Shown here one piece after another: positions 47,016-55,703 of a DNA stretch of 64,000 bases. The notes beneath the pieces were generated by a model. That model did not search any database. It was not told the DNA's origin and saw only the letters and a program-made list of their open reading frames with translations. The stretch is from contig CADATZ010000002.1 in assembly GCA_902791025.1 (NCBI GenBank), positions 62,001 to 126,000 of the forward strand. The letters run 5' to 3'. The translations under genes and the position numbers were made by a program. The DNA comes from an uncultured Chloroflexota bacterium. Its GTDB lineage: Bacteria > Chloroflexota > Anaerolineae > Anaerolineales > Anaerolineaceae. Position 1 is the first letter of the stretch; each line of letters opens with the position of its first letter.

Positions 47016-47246
47016 ATGCCCGAGAAGCTTCAGATTCTTTATATGCAGACAAGACTTGTTCGCCTTGCATCTGAGAAATGGAATAAAACAATAGAAGAAA
47101 CAAACAAGCTCTTCCTTCAATACAATATTTACCGATACATTGCTGATTTCTGGAATCTTTTCCACATTGAAGGGGATGAAGCTGTTCTTGAAGATATAAC
47201 AAATCATATGAATTCCAGAGGAGCTGACATATGGTCCGTGAATTAA
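47016..47246 (+). CDS. DUF3791 family small protein
   Basis: 76 aa. Residues LQILYMQTRLVRLASEKWNKTIEE and FLQYNIYRYIADFWNLFHIEGDEAVLEDI match the DUF3791 pattern. DUF3791 genes are typically placed just before a DUF3990 gene (a predicted ADP-ribosyltransferase-like fold), and the pair behaves by genomic context like a toxin-antitoxin or signalling cassette. A -10 TATAAT lies at 46952-46957. Here it overlaps a shortened DUF3990 ORF. Confidence 0.75.
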   Translation: MPEKLQILYMQTRLVRLASEKWNKTIEETNKLFLQYNIYRYIADFWNLFHIEGDEAVLEDITNHMNSRGADIWSVN

Positions 47247-47482
47247 ATGATATGGTATCATTTGATATTATCAGCGGAAAAATCGCCAATGATGATACCA
47301 ATGCGACGATATTAGCTTATATGGCTGGAACCTTCGGTGAAATCGGATCATCAAAAGCTGACGATATCTGCATCAGTCTCCTTTTACCGGAACGTCTGAA
47401 AGATCAATATTGTTTCCGTTCTGAAAAATCATTGAAATGCCTTGAATGGATAAAAAGCGAACGCGTATGGAAAAGACAATAA
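47231..47482 (+). pseudogene. C-terminal fragment of a DUF3990 protein
   Basis: 83 aa. The segment MVSFDIISGKIANDDTNATILAYMAG and the end LKDQYCFRSEKSLKCLEWIKSE correspond to the second half of DUF3990 proteins (normally about 150 aa). The N-terminal half, which begins with a conserved L(Y/F)HGS-type motif and contains the presumed active site, is absent. The ATG overlaps the DUF3791 gene by 16 nt. I read this as an internal deletion that joined the DUF3791 gene to the tail of its partner; an active truncated protein cannot be excluded. Confidence 0.65.
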
Positions 47483-47690
47483 CACCGGAAAGAGAAAAAA
47501 TGCTATCGACTTGGCGGCCGCATTAACTGTTCAGGAAATAGCAGAAACAGAACACCGGGATCCCTCTGATGTTCTGCCTGAATTTCTGTCATCCAGAACA
47601 GCCCGGATGCTCTATGATCCGGCTTTAAAACTATGGTGGGACGGTCCATCCAGCATTGCAGAACGATATTATGAAGAAATCGCAGAATAA
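47467..47690 (+). pseudogene. Third gene of the DUF3791/DUF3990 cassette, frameshifted
   Basis: The ATG at 47467 gives MEKTITPEREK and then stops at 47526 or so. After the A6 run at 47495-47500 the next frame continues with AIDLAALTVQEIAETEHRD, then PSDVLPEFLSSRTARMLYDP and LKLWWDGPSSIAERYYEEIAE to a TAA. Adding one A to the run restores a 71-aa protein that resembles the small third proteins of these cassettes. Either a real frameshift, ribosomal slippage on the A-run, or a sequencing error. Confidence 0.65.
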
Positions 47691-47703
47691 CCACTTTACA
47701 ATA

Positions 47704-47735
47704 AACAGCGTCTCCTCCAAAGAAGAGACGCTGTT
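47704..47735 (+). terminator. Hairpin ending the DUF3791 cassette
   Basis: AACAGCGTCTC and GAGACGCTGTT arms, 10-nt loop, little U-tract after it. Confidence 0.6.
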
Positions 47736-47803
47736 GGCTGATAATTTCAGATCAAGAGTTTAAAGTTCGGACTTCACAAGTCTTGATCTTTATAAAACAT
47801 CTT

Positions 47804-48787
47804 TTATTTCGCACACGCCTTATAGGCAGCGATTCTCTTTGCCACGTTGTCCTTGATGTTGTTGTAGTAGTACGAGTAGTCGCTTGCGTGCCGGCCATCC
47901 GGTCCGAAGAATTCAGCGGAAATCGCAGCAATTTCCTCGGGTACCGGCTCAGATGCGGCGTGGGTCACGACGACGCCGCGCCCGGGAATTACCTGCGCAT
48001 CCGCACCGACATCGGTAATCTCGCACCTGCCGGTTTCCGCATTCGGCATGAAGGAACCCAGATTCTCACTTGCCGGGGCGTATGTATCATCTAACTTCCA
48101 GTTCAGCGGATTGATGCTGATCGCGTTCGGCAGCAGCACGGCAGTCTTTACATTCTGTTCCGCGTTTCTGGGTCCTTCAGTGTTCCAGCTGACGATAACA
48201 CCCGTGTCGGTCTCGCCGGCTGCAAATTTCAGGTGAGGATAAGCCTCGAGGTCATCCTTCGTGACAGCATAACCGATAACATAGGCTGCGACCATGCGCT
48301 TGTAGTAATCGGAATGCTCTTTGAAGTATTTCTTCAGGACAAGCTTTGTCATAGCCGAACCCTGGCTGTGACCGGCAATGATGAACGGACGCCCGCCGTT
48401 ATAATTCTCAAAATAGTAATCGAGCGCGGCAGTTATGTCATCGTAAGGCATACCGGAAATTGCAGCGTCAATGTTTCCGTTTTTCTTCCAGGTTTCTCCC
48501 TCGAACTTCAAGCCGGCCTGGCGATAATACGGCATAAACACATTGGTAGAATCCTCGAACACACTTGCATGCGCCTCATATTCAATCGGGGCGTTTGCCA
48601 GTACATCAGCGTTGCCGATCGTCGCGTAATCGGGTGCACCTTCCTCCAAACTTCCCGCGATATATTCTGTAGCAGGGATGTAGAAAGTATCAACGTCCTT
48701 TGTGATCTCTGAAAGCTTGTGCCAACATTCCGCCTTAGAATAGTCAGGTGCAGCGCCGACTTCTTTTGATGACAAATTGTTTTTCAT
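47804..48787 (-). CDS. DUF3089 family alpha/beta hydrolase
   Basis: 327 aa. The order TFYIPATEYI, FMPYYRQAGL, DDITAALDYYFENYNGGRPFIIAGHSQGS (nucleophile Ser141 in GHSQG) and a late GRGVVVTHAASE with His fits DUF3089, a lipase-like family. No signal peptide, unlike many relatives that are lipoproteins. AAAGGA lies upstream of the ATG. Probable esterase or lipase; substrate unknown. It stands alone. Confidence 0.82.
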   Translation of the reverse strand: MKNNLSSKEVGAAPDYSKAECWHKLSEITKDVDTFYIPATEYIAGSLEEGAPDYATIGNADVLANAPIEYEAHASVFEDSTNVFMPYYRQAGLKFEGETWKKNGNIDAAISGMPYDDITAALDYYFENYNGGRPFIIAGHSQGSAMTKLVLKKYFKEHSDYYKRMVAAYVIGYAVTKDDLEAYPHLKFAAGETDTGVIVSWNTEGPRNAEQNVKTAVLLPNAISINPLNWKLDDTYAPASENLGSFMPNAETGRCEITDVGADAQVIPGRGVVVTHAASEPVPEEIAAISAEFFGPDGRHASDYSYYYNNIKDNVAKRIAAYKACAK

Positions 48788-49309
48788 TCTTGATAAATCC
48801 TTTCTTTTTTCTATCTCTTAACAACTGGAGACATTGCAACCTGTTCTGTTGACTCAGGTCTGAGGTAGCGAAAACAGGTCACTTTTGACCCTGACCGGAT
48901 CAGTCAGTGTTTTCCTGATTTGAAACCCGTAAATCTTTCATCTCTTAGACTTCAATGGTACCCATGAAGCCCGCGATATGTTCCATGGTATTATTCCAAT
49001 TATACTTTATATCTGCTCAATACAATTCAAAGAGACTTCTGGATTTCAGCCGCTTTTCCTGTAACAATTTATGCGCTCCCAATTTTTACTGAGCCGCACA
49101 TGGGACAGGCAGCCTTTCTCTTGATGCTGACACATATTACAAAGTTCACAATTTTCATATGACCCATAATGTCTTACAAATTCCCTATTGTCAGACAATT
49201 AAAAATCAGGTATAAATAAGGTAGAAAAAGGCTGATTTGCCTGACAAATTTTAATGTATCGTTTTGCCGCAAGGCATTGTTTAACCAAACAAAAACGGGA
49301 GGGTTTGAC
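48788..49309. other. Intergenic region with divergent promoters
   Basis: About 520 nt with no credible ORF. The right end holds the ygeY promoter and palindromes described separately. The stretch near 49080-49110 (CGCACATGGGACAGGCAGCC) has a weak resemblance to the GGGGACAG element but lacks its ends. Confidence 0.5.
49187..49216 (+). promoter_or_regulatory. Promoter of ygeY-ygeW with overlapping palindrome
   Basis: TTGTCA (49188-49193), 17-nt spacer, TATAAA (49211-49216). The palindrome ATTGTC-A-GACAAT (49187-49199) covers the -35 box. A related TTTGCCTGACAAA lies about 30 nt downstream, near +15. Both look like operator sites for one regulator with a TGACAA half-site. Confidence 0.65.
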
Positions 49310-50665
49310 ATGGATTTTGATGCAATCAAAAAGGCAGCCCAGGATTACGGTCCGGCTATGACCGCTTTTTTGCGGGATATGATTGCCATTCCTTCAGAAA
49401 GCTGTGAGGAAAAGGGTGTGATCCACCGCATCGCGGAAGAAATGAAAAAATTGGACTTTGACAAGGTCGAAATCGACCCGCAGGGCAATGTCCTCGGCTG
49501 GATGGGCGAAGGTGACCGCATCATCGCCATTGACAGCCACATCGACACCGTCGGTATCGGCAATATCGACAACTGGAAATTCGACCCTTATAAGGGTTAT
49601 GAAAATGAAACCGAAATCGGCGGACGCGGCGGCTCCGACCAGGAAGGTGGCTTGGCCTCCGCGGTTTACGGTACGAAGATCATGAAAGACCTGAACCTGA
49701 TTCCCGAAGGCACAAAAATCCTTGTCGTCGGTTCCGTTCAGGAAGAAGACTGCGACGGCCTGTGCTGGCAGTATATCCACAAAGAAGACGGTATCACACC
49801 GGAATTCGTGATATCCACTGAACCGACCGATGGCGGCATCTACCGCGGACACCGCGGCCGCATGGAGATCCGCGTGGATGTCCATGGCGTTTCCTGCCAC
49901 GGTTCCGCACCGGAACGAGGCGACAATGCCATTTACAAGATGGCTGAAATCATCGAAAATGTCCGCGACCTCAATCAAAACGATGCGGAAGACGGCACCG
50001 AAATCAAAGGCCTCGTAAAAATGCTGGATCCGAAATACAATCCGGAACACTGGGAAGATGCCCGATTCCTCGGACGAGGCACCTGCACCGTTTCCCAGAT
50101 TTTCTACACATCCCCGTCCCGCTGCGCTGTGGCTGACTCATGCGCCATCTCCATTGACCGCCGCATGACAGCCGGTGAAACCTTTACAAGCTGCCTGGAC
50201 GAGATTCGCGCCCTGCCGGCAGTTCAGAAATATGGCGATGATGTGAAAGTCTCCATGTACACATACGACCGCCCGGCATGGACAGGCCTTGTTTATGAGA
50301 CCGAATGTTACTTCCCGACCTGGATCAACAAAGAAACCGCACCGCACGTACAGGCACTTGTAGATTCCTACCATGCCATGTTCGGTGAAGAGCGAATCGG
50401 AGCTGAAGGCGCTATGCATCTGCGCCACCGCCCGCTAATCGACAAGTGGACCTTCTCCACGAATGGCGTCTCCATCCAGGGCCGCTTCGGCATTCCCTGT
50501 GTCGGTTTCGGTCCGGGTGCGGAATCCCAGGCACATGCCCCAAATGAAATCACCTGGAAACAGGATCTTGTTACCTGTGCGGCTGTTTACGCGGCTGTCC
50601 CGATGCTTTACAAAGGCAAAGGTGACGAAGACGTGACCGTCTACAGAGGGAAATTGGACGAATAG
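49310..50665 (+). CDS. ygeY: YgeY family selenium-metabolism-linked hydrolase (M20 peptidase family)
   Basis: The ATG at 49310 is preceded by GGGAGGG at a 7-nt distance; a TTG at 49277 is less likely. 451 aa. M20 metal motifs: [34 protein letters not shown] and the late [15 protein letters not shown]. The family is named from its place beside ygeW in purine-degradation and selenium-linked clusters; the reaction is probably hydrolysis of a carbamoyl- or amide-bearing intermediate, not firmly established. Codon use is strongly biased, suggesting high expression. Followed by ygeW after 15 nt. Confidence 0.92.
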   Translation: MDFDAIKKAAQDYGPAMTAFLRDMIAIPSESCEEKGVIHRIAEEMKKLDFDKVEIDPQGNVLGWMGEGDRIIAIDSHIDTVGIGNIDNWKFDPYKGYENETEIGGRGGSDQEGGLASAVYGTKIMKDLNLIPEGTKILVVGSVQEEDCDGLCWQYIHKEDGITPEFVISTEPTDGGIYRGHRGRMEIRVDVHGVSCHGSAPERGDNAIYKMAEIIENVRDLNQNDAEDGTEIKGLVKMLDPKYNPEHWEDARFLGRGTCTVSQIFYTSPSRCAVADSCAISIDRRMTAGETFTSCLDEIRALPAVQKYGDDVKVSMYTYDRPAWTGLVYETECYFPTWINKETAPHVQALVDSYHAMFGEERIGAEGAMHLRHRPLIDKWTFSTNGVSIQGRFGIPCVGFGPGAESQAHAPNEITWKQDLVTCAAVYAAVPMLYKGKGDEDVTVYRGKLDE

Positions 50666-50680
50666 GAATAAGGAGTAATA

Positions 50681-51871
50681 ATGTCAAAGGCTTACGAACT
50701 TGCAAATCATCTTGATAAACTGAACATCAACAACATGTACAATAATGACTTTTATTGGACATGGGATAAGACCGATGATGAAATCGACGCTATTTTCACC
50801 GTTGCGGATGCACTGCGCGACCTGCGCGAACGCAATAAGAGCTGCCGTGTCTGGGATTCCGGTTTGGCGATATCCGTCTTCCGCGACAATTCCACCCGCA
50901 CCCGCTTTTCCTTCGCTTCCGCCTGTAATCTGCTTGGGCTGACCGTCAACGACCTGGATGAAAAGAAATCCCAGATTGCCCACGGTGAAACCGTCCGTGA
51001 AACTGCCAACATGGTTTCTTTTATGGCAGACGTCATCGGTATCCGCGATGACATGTTCATCGGTGAAGGACACAAATATCAGAAAACATTCATGGATGCA
51101 GTCGACGAAGGCTTCCATGCCGGAGTTCTCGAACAGCGTCCGACCCTCGTCAACCTGCAGTGCGACGTGGATCACCCGACCCAGTCCATGTCCGACTTCG
51201 ACCACATCATCCATCACTTCGGCGGCGTTGAAAACCTGAAGGGGAAAAAGATCGTCATGTCCTGGGCATATTCTCCGTCCTACGGTAAACCGCTTTCCGT
51301 TCCTCAGGGTGTTGTCGGCCTCTTCACCCGCTTCGGTATGGATGTCGTCCTCGCCCATCCGGAAGGTTATGAGATCATGTCCGATGTGGAAGAAATCGCG
51401 AAGAAGAATGTGGAAAAGGGCGGCGGTTCCTTCACAAAGACCAACAACATGGCTGAAGCCTTCGAAGGCGCCGATATCGTCTATCCGAAGTCCTGGGCAT
51501 CTTATGCCGCTATGGAAAAGCGCACGAAGCTCTACCAGGCAGGTGACGTTGACGGCATCAACGCTCTTGAAAAGGAACTGCTCAAGCAGAACGCCGAACA
51601 CAAAGACTGGGCCTGCACCGAAGACCTGATGAAGAAAACCAAAGACGGCAAGGCACTTTACATGCACTGCTTACCTGCCGACATCACCGGTCTTTCCTGC
51701 AAAGAAGGTGAAGTGGACCGCAGCGTCTTCGAACGCTACATCGATCCGCTCTACCTCGAAGCCTCCTACAAACCCTATATCATCGCGGCTATGATCCTCA
51801 CCTCCAAGGTCAAGGATCCCGCCAACTGCCTGCGTAAGCTGGATGCCGGCGGTGCCCGCAAACTGTTCTGA
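50681..51871 (+). CDS. ygeW: YgeW family knotted carbamoyltransferase
   Basis: 396 aa. Carbamoyl-phosphate loop FRDNSTRTRFSF (S71-R75), HPTQSMSDF, the later VYPKSWASYAAM and MHCLPAD motifs. It is longer than ornithine carbamoyltransferase and has the extended N terminus and WTWDKTDDEI of YgeW. Family members have a trefoil knot; the acceptor substrate is undetermined, likely a purine or pyrimidine breakdown product such as oxamate or ureidoglycine-derived compounds. AAGGAG precedes the ATG. With YgeY it forms a two-gene operon closed by a strong terminator. The rest of the usual cluster (xdh-like subunits, ssnA, dihydropyrimidinase) is not next to it. Confidence 0.93.
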   Translation: MSKAYELANHLDKLNINNMYNNDFYWTWDKTDDEIDAIFTVADALRDLRERNKSCRVWDSGLAISVFRDNSTRTRFSFASACNLLGLTVNDLDEKKSQIAHGETVRETANMVSFMADVIGIRDDMFIGEGHKYQKTFMDAVDEGFHAGVLEQRPTLVNLQCDVDHPTQSMSDFDHIIHHFGGVENLKGKKIVMSWAYSPSYGKPLSVPQGVVGLFTRFGMDVVLAHPEGYEIMSDVEEIAKKNVEKGGGSFTKTNNMAEAFEGADIVYPKSWASYAAMEKRTKLYQAGDVDGINALEKELLKQNAEHKDWACTEDLMKKTKDGKALYMHCLPADITGLSCKEGEVDRSVFERYIDPLYLEASYKPYIIAAMILTSKVKDPANCLRKLDAGGARKLF

Positions 51872-51889
51872 TTTACACTTTAGATAAAA

Positions 51890-51930
51890 ACGAGCCGCCG
51901 GTTTACGAATCGGCGGCTCATTTTTTTTTA
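51890..51930 (+). terminator. Terminator of ygeY-ygeW
   Basis: GAGCCGCCG and CGGCGGCTC arms with a 10-nt loop, then eight or more T. Confidence 0.92.
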
Positions 51931-52974
51931 TTCAGTAGTTGTAACTTTCCCACCAAAGTGAGGTAATCCCGCTCTCGGATTTTTTCCGCACGCATAGGCA
52001 ATCATCAGATATTGGAAACTGGTCATCATCCCCAGTGCCGCGATAATATCATTTCCCTGCAAACATGGTACCGTAATAGCATCATCAAGCGGTTCCAACC
52101 CCGATGCATCAAACACAATAAGGCTGCAGCCGGTTTTCGCTCTGACATCATTGAAGGATCGGCAAAGCTCACCCAATTTTCCCTGCTGACGGAAAATAAC
52201 AATGACAGTATCTTTATCTACCGCCTCCATGGGACCATGCCGGAGCGTTCCTGTCTCCTCATAAATAGTTTGACAGTTGCTGAGCTCCTCTGAGCCAAGC
52301 GCAAACATATGCGCAACCGGTGCAAACAGGCTGCGCCCGGTAGCGATAATTGTTCGCTTGTTATAAAGCATCCACAAAGCCTGATTCATACAGGCATAAT
52401 CATCCCGTTTCCACTGGACCGCAGGCAAAATGTCACCCTCATTGACCTGTCCGAGCTCTGCACAAACCGCAGCCAAAGCAGCTAAGCTCAATGTTACACT
52501 GCGCGTTCCTGCATATGCCTGCTCCCCGCCGCCGGCACAAACGATTGGTGTTCCCGCTTTAGCAATCGTACTGTTCTCTGTTAGGGTTACAGAAAAAATC
52601 GAATGACCGCCGAGCATAGGAATACACTTGACAGTTTCAACAGATTCCCCGCTTTGAGAAGTCAGAATAACTGTTGTCTTTTCAACAGAAATCGGATCAT
52701 AAATAAATTCGGATGCGGTCATTGCAAAAGCATCGATTTGAAAGCGGCGCAATTGGAATGCAAAAACCTCATTGACAAGGTGAGAAGCCCCCATCCCAAG
52801 GAGAAGAACTTTTTTCGTTGATCGAATCGAATCCGCCAATACACGGATTCCGTCTCGCTGCGACTGCAATGTATCAAGAATATCCTGATCTTGACGGGTC
52901 ATTTCCAAGTCGATCATTTCCAATCCATGCTTATCAGCAAGCTGAACTGCATATTGATTCACAAAATCTATCAT
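51928..52974 (-). CDS. SIS-domain protein (GlmS isomerase-like / sugar-phosphate deaminase or isomerase)
   Basis: 348 aa with two SIS domains. First domain: VLLLGMGASHLVNEVFAFQLRRF and ILTSQSGESVETVKCI (SQSGES loop). Second domain: TIIATGRSLFAPVAHMFALGSEELS, and ETGTLRHGPMEAVDKDT, the GlmS-like catalytic HGP region. There is no glutaminase domain. Relatives (AgaS, FrlB, NagB-II types) deaminate or deglycate amino-sugar phosphates. It is the last gene of the sugar import operon, after a ROK kinase, so it probably acts on the phosphorylated import product. Confidence 0.88.
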   Translation of the reverse strand: MIDFVNQYAVQLADKHGLEMIDLEMTRQDQDILDTLQSQRDGIRVLADSIRSTKKVLLLGMGASHLVNEVFAFQLRRFQIDAFAMTASEFIYDPISVEKTTVILTSQSGESVETVKCIPMLGGHSIFSVTLTENSTIAKAGTPIVCAGGGEQAYAGTRSVTLSLAALAAVCAELGQVNEGDILPAVQWKRDDYACMNQALWMLYNKRTIIATGRSLFAPVAHMFALGSEELSNCQTIYEETGTLRHGPMEAVDKDTVIVIFRQQGKLGELCRSFNDVRAKTGCSLIVFDASGLEPLDDAITVPCLQGNDIIAALGMMTSFQYLMIAYACGKNPRAGLPHFGGKVTTTE

Positions 52975-53019
52975 AGCAAACCTCTGTTTTTTATTACCCT
53001 TACAAGAGAATCAAAAAAA

Positions 53020-53931
53020 CTATATTCTATTTTCAAATTTCATCCGGGCAAGAATTGCCGCGCCGATTCTTCCTGAATCTTTTCCCAATTTGGCCGTTAC
53101 CACCTCAGGAATAACAGAAATACCCGGTTCAAGCATTTCTATACGGTTTTCGAGTTTCCCCAAAACATATTTATTATAAAAAACTGTCATTCCTCCGGCA
53201 AGAATAATTATCCGACTGTTAAAAATGCCGGAAAGTGTCGTCACAGAATTAAACAGGCCATGGACAATATTTTCACAAAACCTCTTTTTGGCATCTGTAT
53301 CAGGATTTTCAAAAACCTCTTCCGGAGTACAGCCAAAAAATCTGTCAGCATCGCGGTTCACCGCAGTACCCGAAAGAATATTCTCCATACAATTCACTTT
53401 TCCGCAATAACAGCGAATATCTGAATCAATACCACAGGAGGTATGTCCCATTTCCGGGTGTATGCCACCAGGAACAGAAAACAAGCGATAGCCGATCCGC
53501 ACAGAACACCCCACACCGGTGCCAAGTGTGATCAAAGCAGTATCACCGGAATCAGATGCATCCAATGCGGAAACTTCACCCAAATGAGCTGTATTTGCAT
53601 CATTTTCTATATAAACAGGAATTCCGAGTGCACTTTGAACAGGAGCCGTCAGGCACACACCTTCAAGTTCCGGCAATGTATATGGATTTTCTACAACCCC
53701 TGTTTCAATATTCAAAGGTCCTGTACATCCGATTCCGACAGCAAGGACTTCCGCTCCGGGGGCATATGATTTCATTTTTGTCAAAGAGAAACTTACAGCT
53801 TCCAAAAAGGCGTCAAGCCCATGAATCGAATCAGTACTGAAATCATCCATAGACAGCACAGTTTTATTCTCGTCAAGCAGAGCAAGTTTTACCCCGGTTC
53901 CTCCGATATCAATTCCACAAAAGCATCTCAT
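53020..53931 (-). CDS. ROK family sugar kinase
   Basis: 303 aa. ATP loop GIDIGGTGVKLALLD, ENDANTAHLGE (catalytic Asp in NDAN), ITLGTGVGCSV, the zinc site HPEMGHTSCGIDSDIRCYCG then KVNC, and LAGGMTVF near the C terminus. This is an enzyme-type ROK without an HTH, phosphorylating glucose, ManNAc, GlcNAc or similar. Start overlaps the stop of the inner-membrane permease gene by 4 nt. With the SIS protein downstream it suggests kinase plus isomerase/deaminase handling of an amino sugar. Confidence 0.92.
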   Translation of the reverse strand: MRCFCGIDIGGTGVKLALLDENKTVLSMDDFSTDSIHGLDAFLEAVSFSLTKMKSYAPGAEVLAVGIGCTGPLNIETGVVENPYTLPELEGVCLTAPVQSALGIPVYIENDANTAHLGEVSALDASDSGDTALITLGTGVGCSVRIGYRLFSVPGGIHPEMGHTSCGIDSDIRCYCGKVNCMENILSGTAVNRDADRFFGCTPEEVFENPDTDAKKRFCENIVHGLFNSVTTLSGIFNSRIIILAGGMTVFYNKYVLGKLENRIEMLEPGISVIPEVVTAKLGKDSGRIGAAILARMKFENRI

Positions 53932-54773
53932 TCCTTCACACCTCCCGCAACCAAGCCGCGGATCAGGGCTTTTTGGCAGATCATTCCAATGATAACAGGA
54001 GGCGCGGAAGCCAGCACACCGGCTGCAGCGATCAAATTATATCGGGATTGACGTCCCGAGGCGAGATTCGCAATGACGACCGGGAGTGTCATTGCATTTT
54101 TGCTGCTGGTGAACAGCATCGCATAAAAATATTCATCCCAGGCCTGTATCAGAGCCATAATTGCTACCGTCGCCAGCGCAGGCATCAGAAGCGGAAGAAC
54201 GATCCGTACCAGACGATCCCACAAACCGGCACCATCAATAATACAGGCTTCCTCCAGTTCAAAAGGTATATCATCCACATTGGATTTCAAAAGCCAGACA
54301 CAGAACGGCAGGATCATGGAACAATAGACAATTGCCAGCGAGAAGGAATTATCCATCAGCTTAAATCGAACAAGGGTCTTGTACATCGGTATACAATAGG
54401 CAATCGGCGGAAGCATGAAGGTAAAAATCGCAATTCCAAGAATCATATTCTTTTTACCGGAATACCGCGAAAGAAGCCATGCAGCCGGAACTGTTACGAG
54501 CAGAGAGATCGACACGGCTGAAAGTGCCGTCGTCAGGCTGTTGCGCAGCGCACTGACAAAAAGTTCTCCACGGCTGTTGTCGCCCATGGTAAGAAGCTCT
54601 TTGAAAGAAGAAAAATCAATTTGAGATGGTATCCACCGCAGCGGTTTGGTCGTCAGATCCGCGGATGTGCTGACAGACATGATGACTAACCAGAGAAACG
54701 GGGAAATAATAAAAATAACAAGCAGTACCATTGCCAGATATTGAAGGATCCGCACATATAGAGGCTTTCTCAT
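53928..54773 (-). CDS. Carbohydrate ABC transporter permease (MalG type)
   Basis: 281 aa with six TM helices. N-terminal LVIFIISPFLWLVIMSVS, EAA loop EEACIIDGAGLWDRLVRIVLP and the typical C terminus FFYAMLFTSSKNAMTLPVVIA split here. It is the inner subunit of a CUT1 sugar importer; the gene lies 3 nt after the MalF-type gene. Confidence 0.93.
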   Translation of the reverse strand: MRKPLYVRILQYLAMVLLVIFIISPFLWLVIMSVSTSADLTTKPLRWIPSQIDFSSFKELLTMGDNSRGELFVSALRNSLTTALSAVSISLLVTVPAAWLLSRYSGKKNMILGIAIFTFMLPPIAYCIPMYKTLVRFKLMDNSFSLAIVYCSMILPFCVWLLKSNVDDIPFELEEACIIDGAGLWDRLVRIVLPLLMPALATVAIMALIQAWDEYFYAMLFTSSKNAMTLPVVIANLASGRQSRYNLIAAAGVLASAPPVIIGMICQKALIRGLVAGGVKE

Positions 54774-54776
54774 ATA

Positions 54777-55652
54777 CTACCGTTCCTTCCGGTTTACGAT
54801 CTTTAAATAGATGATGATCAGGATTGAAATCAATGCGACCATGATGATCGCATACGCGGAACCGGAACCGATTCGAGAATTTGTAAAAGCTTCCTGGTAG
54901 ATAAAAATCGAACCGGAACGTGTCTTGTTAGCAGGTCCGCCTTTCGTCATGACCTGAATAATGTCAAAGACTTTGATCGCTTCAATAATTCGCATGACAG
55001 TAGCCACTTCAATAGCGGGAAGAATGTGAGGCAGTGTGATCGTAAAGAAACATTGCCAGCTGTTCGCCCCATCAATTTTTGCCGCCTCAATCTGCTGCTC
55101 CGGCAGGCTCTGCAAAGAAGCCAATACGGTCATAGCCACAAGTGAAAAGTTTTTCCAGACATCCGCTATGATAATTGAACCTAATGCAGTATTTGCACTG
55201 CCAAGCCAGCTGACATATTTTTCGATGAACCCCCATTGATACAACAGAGAATTCAAAGCCCCATATTCCGGATTGTAAATCAAGCGCCACATCATCGCGT
55301 TTACAATTGTCGGAACAGCCCAGGGCAGAATCAGCAGTCCTCTGACAATTTTTACACCTTTCAAAGGCTCATTTAGCAGCAGCGCAACAGATGTTCCCAA
55401 AAGAACTTCAGAAAAGACAACAAAAAAAGCAAAAACACCGGATACCCGCAGTGAATTCAAAAAACCTTTGTTCTGAAATGCTTTGGCAAAATTCTGAAGT
55501 CCGACAGATTGAGCAGGTTGGATTTCCAACAGCTGTGCATCTGTAAAGCTGTAGATTACCGTCTGTATCAACGGCCAGCCAATAACGATTCCCATGATCA
55601 AAATCATGGGAATCAAAAGATAATCATAATTGCCAATATGTTTTCGATTCAT
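54777..55652 (-). CDS. Sugar ABC transporter permease (MalF type)
   Basis: 291 aa, six TM helices. IPMILIMGIVIGWPLIQTVIYSF, NEPLKGVKIVRGLLILPWAVPTIV split, and the EAA loop QQIEAAKIDGANSWQCFFTITLP. A pair with the MalG-type permease. No ATPase (MsmK/UgpC-like) is in the operon, so a shared ATPase encoded elsewhere must serve it. Confidence 0.93.
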   Translation of the reverse strand: MNRKHIGNYDYLLIPMILIMGIVIGWPLIQTVIYSFTDAQLLEIQPAQSVGLQNFAKAFQNKGFLNSLRVSGVFAFFVVFSEVLLGTSVALLLNEPLKGVKIVRGLLILPWAVPTIVNAMMWRLIYNPEYGALNSLLYQWGFIEKYVSWLGSANTALGSIIIADVWKNFSLVAMTVLASLQSLPEQQIEAAKIDGANSWQCFFTITLPHILPAIEVATVMRIIEAIKVFDIIQVMTKGGPANKTRSGSIFIYQEAFTNSRIGSGSAYAIIMVALISILIIIYLKIVNRKER

Positions 55653-55659
55653 AATTAAA

Positions 55660-55698
55660 TAAAATAAAAGGCTTCGGAAAGTAAATCCCGAAGCCTTT
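55660..55698 (-). terminator. Attenuator between binding protein and permease genes
   Basis: AAAGGCTTCGG and CCGAAGCCTTT arms with a 10-nt loop, followed on the minus strand by TTTATTTTATTT. Its position lets most transcripts stop after the binding-protein gene. Confidence 0.8.
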
Positions 55699-55703
55699 GA
55701 GAA

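Noticed and set aside
49080..49110. Another copy of the GGGGACAG element
   Set aside because: Only a short GGGACAGGCA-like match; terminal repeats and second arm are missing.
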